Origin: Gammaproteobacteria bacterium
Lineage (GTDB): Bacteria; Pseudomonadota; Gammaproteobacteria; SURF-13
Assembly (NCBI GenBank): GCA_023487615.1
Contig: JAMDBH010000152.1
Coordinates: forward strand, 1 to 5,392
DNA: 5,392 nucleotides
Direction: 5' to 3'
Below, one piece after another: positions 1 through 4,851 of the stretch. Position numbers and translations under genes: made by a program. A model generated the notes under the pieces. That model searched no databases. It was not told where the DNA came from and saw nothing but the letters and a program-made list of their open reading frames with translations. Numbering within the stretch: the stretch's first letter is position 1; the number at the start of each line of letters is the position of its first letter.

Positions 1-96
1 TTGTACTGGCTGGGGCCCAGGTAATGAACTGAAGTCTCGCCAAGGATGGCAGAGGTGATCTCAAACCTTTAGGGCTAGGGGTTAGTGAAAAGTGAC
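1..96. repeat. 96-bp inverted repeat, copy A (truncates dacA)
   Basis: Bases 1-96 are the exact reverse complement of 2364-2459, with no mismatch on reading both copies base by base. The match breaks at 97 (T here, where the other copy predicts A) and may continue beyond the left edge. This copy replaces the rest of dacA after the codons for His-Ser-His-Phe. The other copy lies in its natural-looking place between rlpA and mltB. No transposase, terminal motif or target duplication is visible, so this looks like a foldback rearrangement or assembly/amplification chimera rather than an insertion element. Confidence 0.95.
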
Positions 97-622
97 TGTG
101 CTCCATGCCGATCTCTTTGGCGTGTTGATTCATCAGCGCGACAAAACTCTCCTCGCTCCCCGCCGCGTGTTCGGCGAGGGCCACGGTGGCGTCGTTGCCA
201 GACTGAACGATCATGCCCTTCAGCAGATCTTCCAGCCCCACCTTGGTATTCACCTTCACAAAGGTGCGTGACCCTTCCGTGCGCCACGCCTTCTCGCTGA
301 TGGACGCCTGATCGGTGAGCTTGATCTTGCCCGTTGCCAACTCCTTGAACACGGCATAGGCCGTCATCAGCTTGGTAAGGCTGGCGGGTTCCATGCGCTG
401 GTCGGCATTGTTCTGCACCAGAATGTCGCCACTGTGAAAATCCATGAGCGCATAGGCGCGTGCCGCGACACTGGGCGGCGCGGGTATCGGTTGAGCGGCG
501 GTTTGCGCCTCAGCCTGAGTCGTGGCGGGCGGGGCTTTAGCCGGCGTTTCGGCTGCAAACAGGGGCTGAGAGAGACACAACCACAGCAGGGTGAAAAAAA
601 AGAGTCTTGGCTGAAGCATCAT
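97..622 (-). CDS. dacA: D-alanyl-D-alanine carboxypeptidase (PBP5/6 type, DacA), 5' part only
   Basis: Low-molecular-weight penicillin-binding protein that removes the terminal D-Ala from peptidoglycan pentapeptides in the periplasm. About 176 residues are present. An N-terminal signal peptide (hydrophobic FFFTLLWLCL, likely cleavage after LFA near residue 25) is followed by an Ala/Pro-rich linker. The peptidase S11 domain then shows the acylation motif S81-L-T-K84 and the second motif S141-G-N143. The third motif (KTG) and the C-terminal membrane anchor are missing; family members are usually about 380-400 residues. After the HSHF motif near residue 176 the frame enters the inverted repeat at 96-1. 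It stays open there, but the translation no longer resembles DacA, which normally continues toward a Gly-Leu-Pro and His-Tyr-Thr/Ser-Thr-Ala segment. The start is uncertain: two adjacent ATGs (622, 619) and another in frame at 637, none with a clear Shine-Dalgarno site. Position downstream of rlpA fits the conserved order; only the truncation is unusual. Confidence 0.9.
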
Positions 623-652
623 GAATGTTGAGACCATGAAGATTGGCTGCTT

Positions 653-681
653 AGGATAGCAGTTTTTACAGCCGCTGAGAA
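653..681 (-). promoter_or_regulatory. Candidate sigma-70 promoter for dacA
   Basis: On the minus strand, TTCTCA (681-676) is followed after 17 bases by TATCCT (658-653), which is preceded by TGC as in an extended -10. Each hexamer matches the consensus at 4 of 6 positions. It would give a leader of roughly 25 bases before the 622 ATG. The 155-base gap between the psiE-like gene and dacA leaves room for a separate promoter. This is pattern matching only. Confidence 0.33.
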
Positions 682-777
682 AGGGCACACCCTGAAAAGC
701 TATCTAACGCGACAAGTCAGCACCACCGCTTTAACGGCTTCGGCTGAAGTGAACGGTTAAGCAATAGTGCGTGACCG

Positions 778-1311
778 TCAGTCGCTGACCGGCGGTTTAC
801 TGACCTGTTCCTTCTTCGAGGCGTTAAACAAACGGTCGTCCCTCTCTCGCATCAGCCAATAAGTAACCCCCAGCACAAGAGTTATAGCCGCTAAACCCAA
901 CATCTCGCTCGCACTCGTGTCTTTTACATCCAGTATGATAAACTTTCTAGCCAAGGCCAGTAGCGCAATGAGCAGTATTGTCTTGGTCTGAATAATACTC
1001 TGTTGGCGCGTTACGGCGTACTGGAGGGTGTGATTGAACTCTAGGGCGATCAGGAGCGTCATGATCTCGCCGAAGACCTCTTGGAACACTCTATGTTCGA
1101 GGGGATTAAGAGCGCCAAACACTAACCCTGATATCACTCCTGCGATTAGGCGATACAAGGCTACCAGGATGATTATGCTGACGACGATAGACAGCAAGAA
1201 TGCGACCAGGCTCTCGAACCGTTGGTAGACGGTAAGCAGTACCCCGTCGGATTTTCCTTTTACCCATATCTCAAGTAATTCTTTAATCTTCATGTCTACA
1301 CAGGGATGCAT
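778..1311 (-). CDS. PsiE-family (phosphate-starvation-inducible E) membrane protein
   Basis: Small integral membrane protein of about 177 residues, without a known biochemical function. Four hydrophobic segments are visible: near residues 36-60 (AFLLSIVVSIIILVALYRLI), 84-92 (within EIMTLLIALEFNHTL), 110-126 (TILLIALLALARKFIIL) and 136-152 (LGLAAITLVLGVTYWLM). The core pattern, LIALEF-x-HTL followed by an ILLIALLALARKFIILD-type helix, is what I recall for the PsiE family; E. coli PsiE is about 136 residues. The C-terminus is charged and probably cytoplasmic. The start could be ATG 1311 or ATG 1293 (MKIKELL); neither has a good ribosome-binding site. The gene lies 44 bases after rlpA on the same strand, so it may be cotranscribed, but a PsiE-like gene is not a usual member of the rodA-dacA cluster. 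No phosphate-box-like operator was recognised upstream. Confidence 0.75.
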   Translation of the reverse strand: MHPCVDMKIKELLEIWVKGKSDGVLLTVYQRFESLVAFLLSIVVSIIILVALYRLIAGVISGLVFGALNPLEHRVFQEVFGEIMTLLIALEFNHTLQYAVTRQQSIIQTKTILLIALLALARKFIILDVKDTSASEMLGLAAITLVLGVTYWLMRERDDRLFNASKKEQVSKPPVSD

Positions 1312-1320
1312 TGGCTTTAC

Positions 1321-1347
1321 GTTGTCTAAAACATCTTAATAGACAAC
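1321..1347. promoter_or_regulatory. Inverted repeat between rlpA and the psiE-like gene
   Basis: GTTGTCTA (1321-1328) and TAGACAAC (1340-1347) form exact 8-bp arms around an 11-base AT-rich spacer. It sits 10-36 bases before the 1311 ATG, just after the rlpA stop. It could be a repressor site, a weak hairpin affecting readthrough from rlpA, or chance. No U-run follows it, so it is not a classic intrinsic terminator. Confidence 0.4.
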
Positions 1348-1355
1348 GGCTCCTC

Positions 1356-2375
1356 CTATTGATTCACTCTTTGAGGAGTCCCCAAGCCCAGCTTGGAAAG
1401 CGTGGTAGTCGCCTCGGCGGCCTCTGCGCTGCTCAGCATCGGCCCCAGCCGCACACGGTACCACGTGGCCGTATTGATGATATCCACCGCCGTGCGTACC
1501 CGTGTCGCGATCCGATTCCGCAACTGCTCTGCGTTGGCGCGACTCTTGAATGCGCCGACCTGCAAATAGATCCGGTCCGCAGGTTTCGATACGGGGACCG
1601 GCATAGGCGCAGGAGGGGAAATTTCCTTGACCTCCTCTTTGATGGGAGAAGCTTCCGCCTCGATCCCCACCGGCGGCTGGCTATCGGCGCTTGCGACCAG
1701 CGACACGGGCGCCTGATCGGGCTCGACCGGAATTTCGTAAGGGGGCGATTCGCCCGCTCTCGCAACCAGGGTGGGCAACGGCTCGCCGGGCTGAATCGCG
1801 CGCACCTCAACCAAGGCCGTGCCGGTGGGCAGAACGCCCAGCTTGCCGGCGGCGGCGTAAGAAAGATCTATGAGGCGCTCCCCGTGAAAAGGCCCGCGGT
1901 CATTGACGCGCACGACCAGATTGCGGCCGTTGTTCAGATTGGTCACCAGGACATAGCTCGGCAGCGGCAACGTCTTGTGCGCCGCCGTGACAGCATAAAG
2001 ATCATAGGGCTCGCCGCTCGAGGTGCGCCTGCCGTGGAATTTAGTGCCGTACCAGGAAGCGATCCCGCGCTCCACATAACCCGCACTGCTTCTCAAGGTA
2101 TGGTAGAGGCGGCCATTGACCTCGTAGTAAGGCGGATTTCCATACTTACTGTAAGGTTCCATCTGCGGCTCGGGTTCCGCGATGGAATCAAAATCAACCT
2201 GTTGCAGTGGCGCTCCATCCGCTTCCACGCCCACCGGCGGGGTCGGCACATCACTGGTTCGCCGCGGCGCTGAACCGCAGCCAGACACTACAACAGCAAC
2301 AAGCAGCACGCAGCACGTAGCACGTAGCACGTAGCACGTTGAAAAAATACTAATTATCCTCTTGTCACTTTTCAC
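1356..2375 (-). CDS. rlpA: Septal ring lytic transglycosylase RlpA (lipoprotein with DPBB and SPOR domains)
   Basis: Outer-membrane lipoprotein; Pseudomonas RlpA cleaves naked glycan strands lacking stem peptides, at septa. The 339 residues contain a lipoprotein signal peptide with lipobox V-S-G-C (lipid Cys33) and a spacer to about residue 100. A double-psi beta-barrel follows (about 104-194, GIASWYGTKFHGRRTSSGEPYD onward at 104-125), with the conserved acidic residues E122 and D125 and the VNDRGPF segment (D159). After a Pro/Glu-rich linker comes a C-terminal SPOR domain (about 268-337; YLQVGAFKS, then WYRVRLGP), which binds denuded septal glycan. The length is normal for the family. The start codon is GTG at 2375. 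A GGGG run lies only 3-4 bases upstream and an AGGG about 10 bases upstream, so the start is not firmly fixed. Residues 13-24 of the signal peptide are encoded by a 7-bp tandem repeat. The first four codons lie inside the 96-bp inverted repeat. Neighbours mltB (upstream) and dacA (downstream) match the conserved cluster. Confidence 0.93.
   Translation of the reverse strand: MKSDKRIISIFSTCYVLRATCCVLLVAVVVSGCGSAPRRTSDVPTPPVGVEADGAPLQQVDFDSIAEPEPQMEPYSKYGNPPYYEVNGRLYHTLRSSAGYVERGIASWYGTKFHGRRTSSGEPYDLYAVTAAHKTLPLPSYVLVTNLNNGRNLVVRVNDRGPFHGERLIDLSYAAAGKLGVLPTGTALVEVRAIQPGEPLPTLVARAGESPPYEIPVEPDQAPVSLVASADSQPPVGIEAEASPIKEEVKEISPPAPMPVPVSKPADRIYLQVGAFKSRANAEQLRNRIATRVRTAVDIINTATWYRVRLGPMLSSAEAAEATTTLSKLGLGTPQRVNQ
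2304..2338. repeat. Heptanucleotide tandem repeat inside the rlpA signal-peptide region
   Basis: Five contiguous 7-bp units on the + strand: CAGCACG twice, then TAGCACG three times, ending at 2338. On the coding strand this reads as a TACGTGC-type repeat. Since 7 is not a multiple of 3, the repeat passes through all three frames and yields T-C-Y-V-L-R-A followed by T-C-C-V-L (residues 13-24 of RlpA). The peptide remains hydrophobic enough for export. A gain or loss of one unit would shift the frame. Confidence 0.9.
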
Positions 2376-2459
2376 TAACCCCTAGCCCTAAAGGTTTGAG
2401 ATCACCTCTGCCATCCTTGGCGAGACTTCAGTTCATTACCTGGGCCCCAGCCAGTACAA
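2364..2459. repeat. 96-bp inverted repeat, copy B (rlpA 5' end and mltB-rlpA gap)
   Basis: Exact reverse complement of 1-96. This copy is in its expected context: it covers the first four codons of rlpA and most of the gap to mltB. It is therefore probably the original, with the copy at the left edge derived from it. The sequence around the 2364 boundary (GTCACTTTT) is shared with dacA codons for Ser-His-Phe, a microhomology of the kind seen at foldback junctions. Confidence 0.95.
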
Positions 2460-2471
2460 GGGTGTACTGGC
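2450..2471. terminator. Perfect hairpin downstream of mltB
   Basis: GCCAGTACA (2450-2458), loop AGGG (2459-2462), TGTACTGGC (2463-2471): a 9-bp perfect stem with a 4-base loop, 12 bases past the mltB stop codon. No T-run follows on the minus strand, so it is not a standard intrinsic terminator. It could stabilise an mRNA 3' end or pause transcription between mltB and rlpA. The loop also coincides with the visible limit of the 96-bp inverted repeat. Confidence 0.5.
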
Positions 2472-2482
2472 GTGCGCGGCTC

Positions 2483-3482
2483 CTAACCCCGCCGCTCACC
2501 CCTAGTCCCCAGTCTTTGTGCACGAATCTGCTGACTGAGTTGATAAACCGCCATGGCGTACAGCGCGCTGTGATTATAGCGTGTGATCACATAAAAATTT
2601 TGCAGGCCGACCCAGTATTCCATGCCGGATTCCGTTTCGAATTGCAGCAGACTGCCAAGCGCGTCCATGGGCACCGGATCGGACGCGCGTACGCCCTGCT
2701 CCCGCAATTGCGTCATACTCAAAGCAGGCTTCAGACCATTTTCCAATAAGTCCGGATAACGTTCTCCACTGACCTCGGCGCGGCTCACCACGGCCTTGCC
2801 CGCCTGCCAGCCATGCTCGTTGAAGTAATGCGCCACGCTGCCTATGGCGTCGCTGGTGTTACTCCACAGGTCGCGCCTTCCATCACCATCAAAATCCACG
2901 GCGTAACTTCTGAAGCTGCTGGGGATGAACTGCGGCAAACCCATGGCGCCCGCATAGGAACCCGTCAACGACAGGGGGGGGGATCTTTTCCTCACGGGTA
3001 AGCAACAAGTACTGCTCGAGTTCATTGCGAAAAAAATCACTGCGTGGAGGGTAATCGAAGGCAAGTGTCGCGAGCGCATCCAGAACCCGGTAAGAGCCGG
3101 TGTTCTTTCCGTAGCGGGTTTCCACGCCGATAATCGCCACGATGATCTCCGCCGGTACACCATAAGTCTTCTCGGCACGAGCCAGATCCGCGGCGTGCTC
3201 ATCCCAAAACTCCACACCGCCCTCGATACGCCCGCTAGTGAGGAAAATGTCGCGGTATTCGTACCAGGGTTTCGCCTCGGCGGGACGCGAGATGGCCTCG
3301 ATGATATCCGGCTTAAGTTCCGCCTGACTAAACAGCGCGGCCAGTTCGGTGCGTTGAAAGTTGTGGCGGCTGACCATCTCATCCAGAAAGCCGCGCAACT
3401 CCGGCTTGCTCATTACGCTGAGCGTCTCCGCGGACACGGCGCCGCAGAGAGCGAACAGCAACATTCCCAATCTAATTTTCAA
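2483..3482 (-). pseudogene. mltB: Membrane-bound lytic murein transglycosylase B (MltB), with a +1 frameshift
   Basis: SltB/MltB-type lytic transglycosylase (GH103 family) that cleaves MurNAc-GlcNAc bonds in the periplasm to give 1,6-anhydro ends. The first frame (3482 to about 2975) encodes a signal peptide (MKIRLGMLLFALCGAVSA, likely cleaved before ETL) and the catalytic half with V-E121-T-R-Y-G-K-N; E121 aligns with the known catalytic Glu of E. coli MltB. The second frame (about 2975 to 2483) resumes with LSLTGSYAGAMGLPQFIPSS, then a DFDGDGRRDLW segment, DAIGSVAHYF and the YNHSALYAMAVYQL end. Removing one base from the 9-base G run at 2974-2982 joins both halves into about 331 residues, with the REEK-to-PLSL spacing of E. 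coli MltB (361 residues). It starts at TTG 3482, preceded by GAGGG at 5 bases and overlapping the rodA stop by 4 bases. The last residues (RLGTRGERRG) come from heptad-like DNA and have no family counterpart that I recall. It may be a sequencing error rather than a true pseudogene. The first half has a signal peptide but no lipobox, so it would be soluble rather than lipid-anchored. Confidence 0.9.
2974..2982. other. G9 homopolymer at the mltB frameshift
   Basis: Nine consecutive G on the + strand (C9 in the coding strand). The reading frame before the run gives K-I-P-P-P-V-V-D and soon leaves MltB similarity. With eight bases it gives K-I-P-P-L-S-L-T-G-S-Y, in register with the family. Runs of this length are prone to sequencing errors and to real slippage. 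Confidence 0.9.
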
Positions 3483-4573
3483 TATAGCCCTCGGGCATGC
3501 AGTGATTTCCTATGAGTGTGAATAGACATCAGGATACCGAAACCCGCCATCAGTGTCACCAGCGAGGTGCCCCCATAGCTGATCAGCGGCAGCGGCACAC
3601 CGACGACCGGCATCAACCCAATCACCATGCCGACGTTCACGAACACATACACAAAAAGCGTCAGCGACAGGCTCGCCGCCAACAGCCGTGCATAGACGTC
3701 CTGAGCACGCACGGCAATATATACCCCGCGTAAAATTATGAACAGATACATCGCCAACAGCAACAGGATACCGACCAAGCCAAACTCTTCGCCATATACC
3801 GCGAAGATGAAGTCGGTGGTGCGCTCCGGCAAAAAGTCGAGATAAGACTGCGTGCCGTTCAACCAGCCTTTGCCATACATCCCGCCTGAGCCTATGGCGA
3901 TCGTTGATTGAATGGTGTGATAGCCCGTGCCAAGCGGATCGTTTTCAGGATGAAGAAAGGTGAGAATGCGTTGCCGCTGATAGTCGTGCAGGAAGTACCA
4001 CAAAATCGGCGCCATAATGGCCACCACCAGCCCAAATGCCCCGACCAGCCGCCAACTCATCCCCGCCCACAGCAAGACGAATACCCCGGCGCAGGCCACC
4101 AGCAGCGCCGTACCCAAATCGGGCTGCTTGGCGATCAGCGCCACCGGGACAATCGCCATCAGACCGGCCAGGGTGATTTGCCGAATAGTAGGAGGCAATG
4201 GCCTGTCCTTGAGATACCAAGCCACCATCATGGGCGCCGCGAGCTTCATGATCTCCGCGGGTTGAAAGCGAAACAGCTTGAGATCAAGCCAGCGCTGAGC
4301 ACCCTTGCTGGCATCGCCAAAAACCAACACCGCGGTCAATAGGATCAGTCCTATCCCGAATAACCAGGGCGCCAGCCGTTGCAATTGATATGGGGGTAAT
4401 TGCGCCAGCAGCAGCAGCACCACGAAGCCCAGCGCCAAGCGCTGGCCGTGGCGGATAAGAAGCTGGGTATCCTGCCCCCCCGCGCTATACAAAATCACAA
4501 AACCCAGCGCAGCAACCAACAACAGGCCAACCAACAGCGGGATATCCAGATGAAGTTTGCGGGGTAGGTTCAT
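3479..4573 (-). CDS. rodA: Rod-shape-determining peptidoglycan glycosyltransferase RodA (SEDS family)
   Basis: Polytopic inner-membrane SEDS glycosyltransferase that polymerises lipid II during lateral elongation, together with PBP2 and MreBCD. The 364-residue frame is complete (E. coli RodA is 370) and has about ten hydrophobic segments. Visible signatures are GAQRWLDL with FQPAEIMKLA (91-112), KQPDLGTALL (149-158), and the large extracellular loop with TIQSTIAIGSGGMYGKGW (220-237). The FLPERTTDFIFAVYGEEFG block (247-265) contains D254, equivalent to the catalytic Asp of RodA proteins. The end has PLPLISYGGTS (327-337). The ATG at 4573 is the only sensible start, with a poor ribosome-binding site. 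The stop overlaps the mltB TTG start (TTGA), implying translational coupling. The usual upstream neighbour mrdA (PBP2) is absent, so rodA needs a promoter in the gap or belongs to a rearranged locus. Confidence 0.97.
   Translation of the reverse strand: MNLPRKLHLDIPLLVGLLLVAALGFVILYSAGGQDTQLLIRHGQRLALGFVVLLLLAQLPPYQLQRLAPWLFGIGLILLTAVLVFGDASKGAQRWLDLKLFRFQPAEIMKLAAPMMVAWYLKDRPLPPTIRQITLAGLMAIVPVALIAKQPDLGTALLVACAGVFVLLWAGMSWRLVGAFGLVVAIMAPILWYFLHDYQRQRILTFLHPENDPLGTGYHTIQSTIAIGSGGMYGKGWLNGTQSYLDFLPERTTDFIFAVYGEEFGLVGILLLLAMYLFIILRGVYIAVRAQDVYARLLAASLSLTLFVYVFVNVGMVIGLMPVVGVPLPLISYGGTSLVTLMAGFGILMSIHTHRKSLHARGLY
3488..3492 (-). promoter_or_regulatory. Ribosome-binding site fixing the TTG start of mltB
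   Basis: GAGGG on the minus strand (3492-3488) lies 5 bases before TTG at 3482 and inside the last codons of rodA. It supports the rare start codon, which begins a convincing signal peptide and overlaps the rodA TGA. Confidence 0.7.
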
Positions 4574-4610
4574 GATGATGTGCTTTTGGACTGATTAAAG
4601 AAACCGATTT

Positions 4611-4735
4611 ACCGCAGGGGACGCGGAGAATATGTTTTCATCCTAAAAACGGCTGTTAAACCGCCAAGACGCCAAGAACGCTAAGGCTTTACCATTATAA
4701 ATTCAAAAGTTTTTCTTGGTGACCTGTGCGCCTTG
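4611..4735. repeat. Degenerate intergenic repeat-like tract upstream of rodA
   Basis: Three related purine-rich blocks lie in the gap: ACCGCAGGGGACGCGGAGAA (4611-4630), CCGCCAAGACGCCAAGAACG (4661-4680) and, in opposite orientation, TTTTCTTGGTGACCTGTGCG (4711-4730, continuing CCTTG). The second and third form an imperfect inverted repeat (GACGCCAAGAA against GTCACCAAGAA, 9 of 11). The style, short periodic 'CGCAAAGACGCAAAG'-like words, resembles dispersed non-coding repeats I associate with environmental bacterial genomes. That identification is from memory and uncertain. Confidence 0.45.
4694..4699 (-). promoter_or_regulatory. Possible -10 box for rodA
   Basis: A perfect TATAAT occurs on the minus strand at 4699-4694, about 120 bases before the rodA ATG. 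No good -35 hexamer is found 16-18 bases upstream. The strong terminator further upstream implies that rodA needs its own promoter, which makes this the best candidate in the gap. Confidence 0.25.
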
Positions 4736-4771
4736 ACAGTTGACGATATTTTTTCAGAGGTTCCCTAGAGT

Positions 4772-4809
4772 AAAAAAAAAACGGCATCGTGTTTCCACGA
4801 TGCCGTTTT
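4772..4809 (-). terminator. Rho-independent terminator of the cytochrome gene
   Basis: On the minus strand an ACGGCATCGTG stem (4806-4796), a 4-base loop and CACGATGCCGT (4791-4781) are followed by a run of ten T (complement of A 4772-4781). Flanking A/T pairs extend the stem to 14 bp. It lies about 40 bases after the cytochrome stop codon and should separate its transcript from rodA. The shorter T run on the + strand (4806-4809) gives little support for bidirectional use. Confidence 0.92.
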
Positions 4810-4851
4810 ATAGTACTACTTACTACGTGTATGCTTCTACTGCGACCCGGT

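Noticed and set aside
1..96. Continuation of the dacA frame through the repeat as a genuine alternative C-terminus
   Set aside because: The frame stays open to the edge, but the same DNA is non-coding or in another role at 2364-2459, and the translation lacks any DacA feature.
1311..2273. Long open frame on the + strand (about 320 codons) opposite rlpA
   Set aside because: Its translation is Arg/His-rich without any recognisable domain, and the opposite strand encodes a complete RlpA with lipobox, DPBB and SPOR domains. GC-rich coding DNA often leaves such antisense frames open.
2304..2338. CRISPR-like array
   Set aside because: The units are contiguous 7-mers without spacers and lie in a coding region.
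1..2459. A transposon bounded by 96-bp inverted repeats and carrying rlpA, psiE and dacA
   Set aside because: The enclosed genes are core cell-wall genes in conserved order, there is no transposase or integrase, and one repeat interrupts dacA while the other overlaps the rlpA start.
2450..2471. Intrinsic terminator after mltB
   Set aside because: The stem is good but no T-run follows on the minus strand, so termination is not supported; it is listed as a hairpin with reduced confidence.
3908..4342. Open + strand frame opposite rodA
   Set aside because: It lies antisense to a clear SEDS protein; its His/Gln/Arg-rich product shows no domain.
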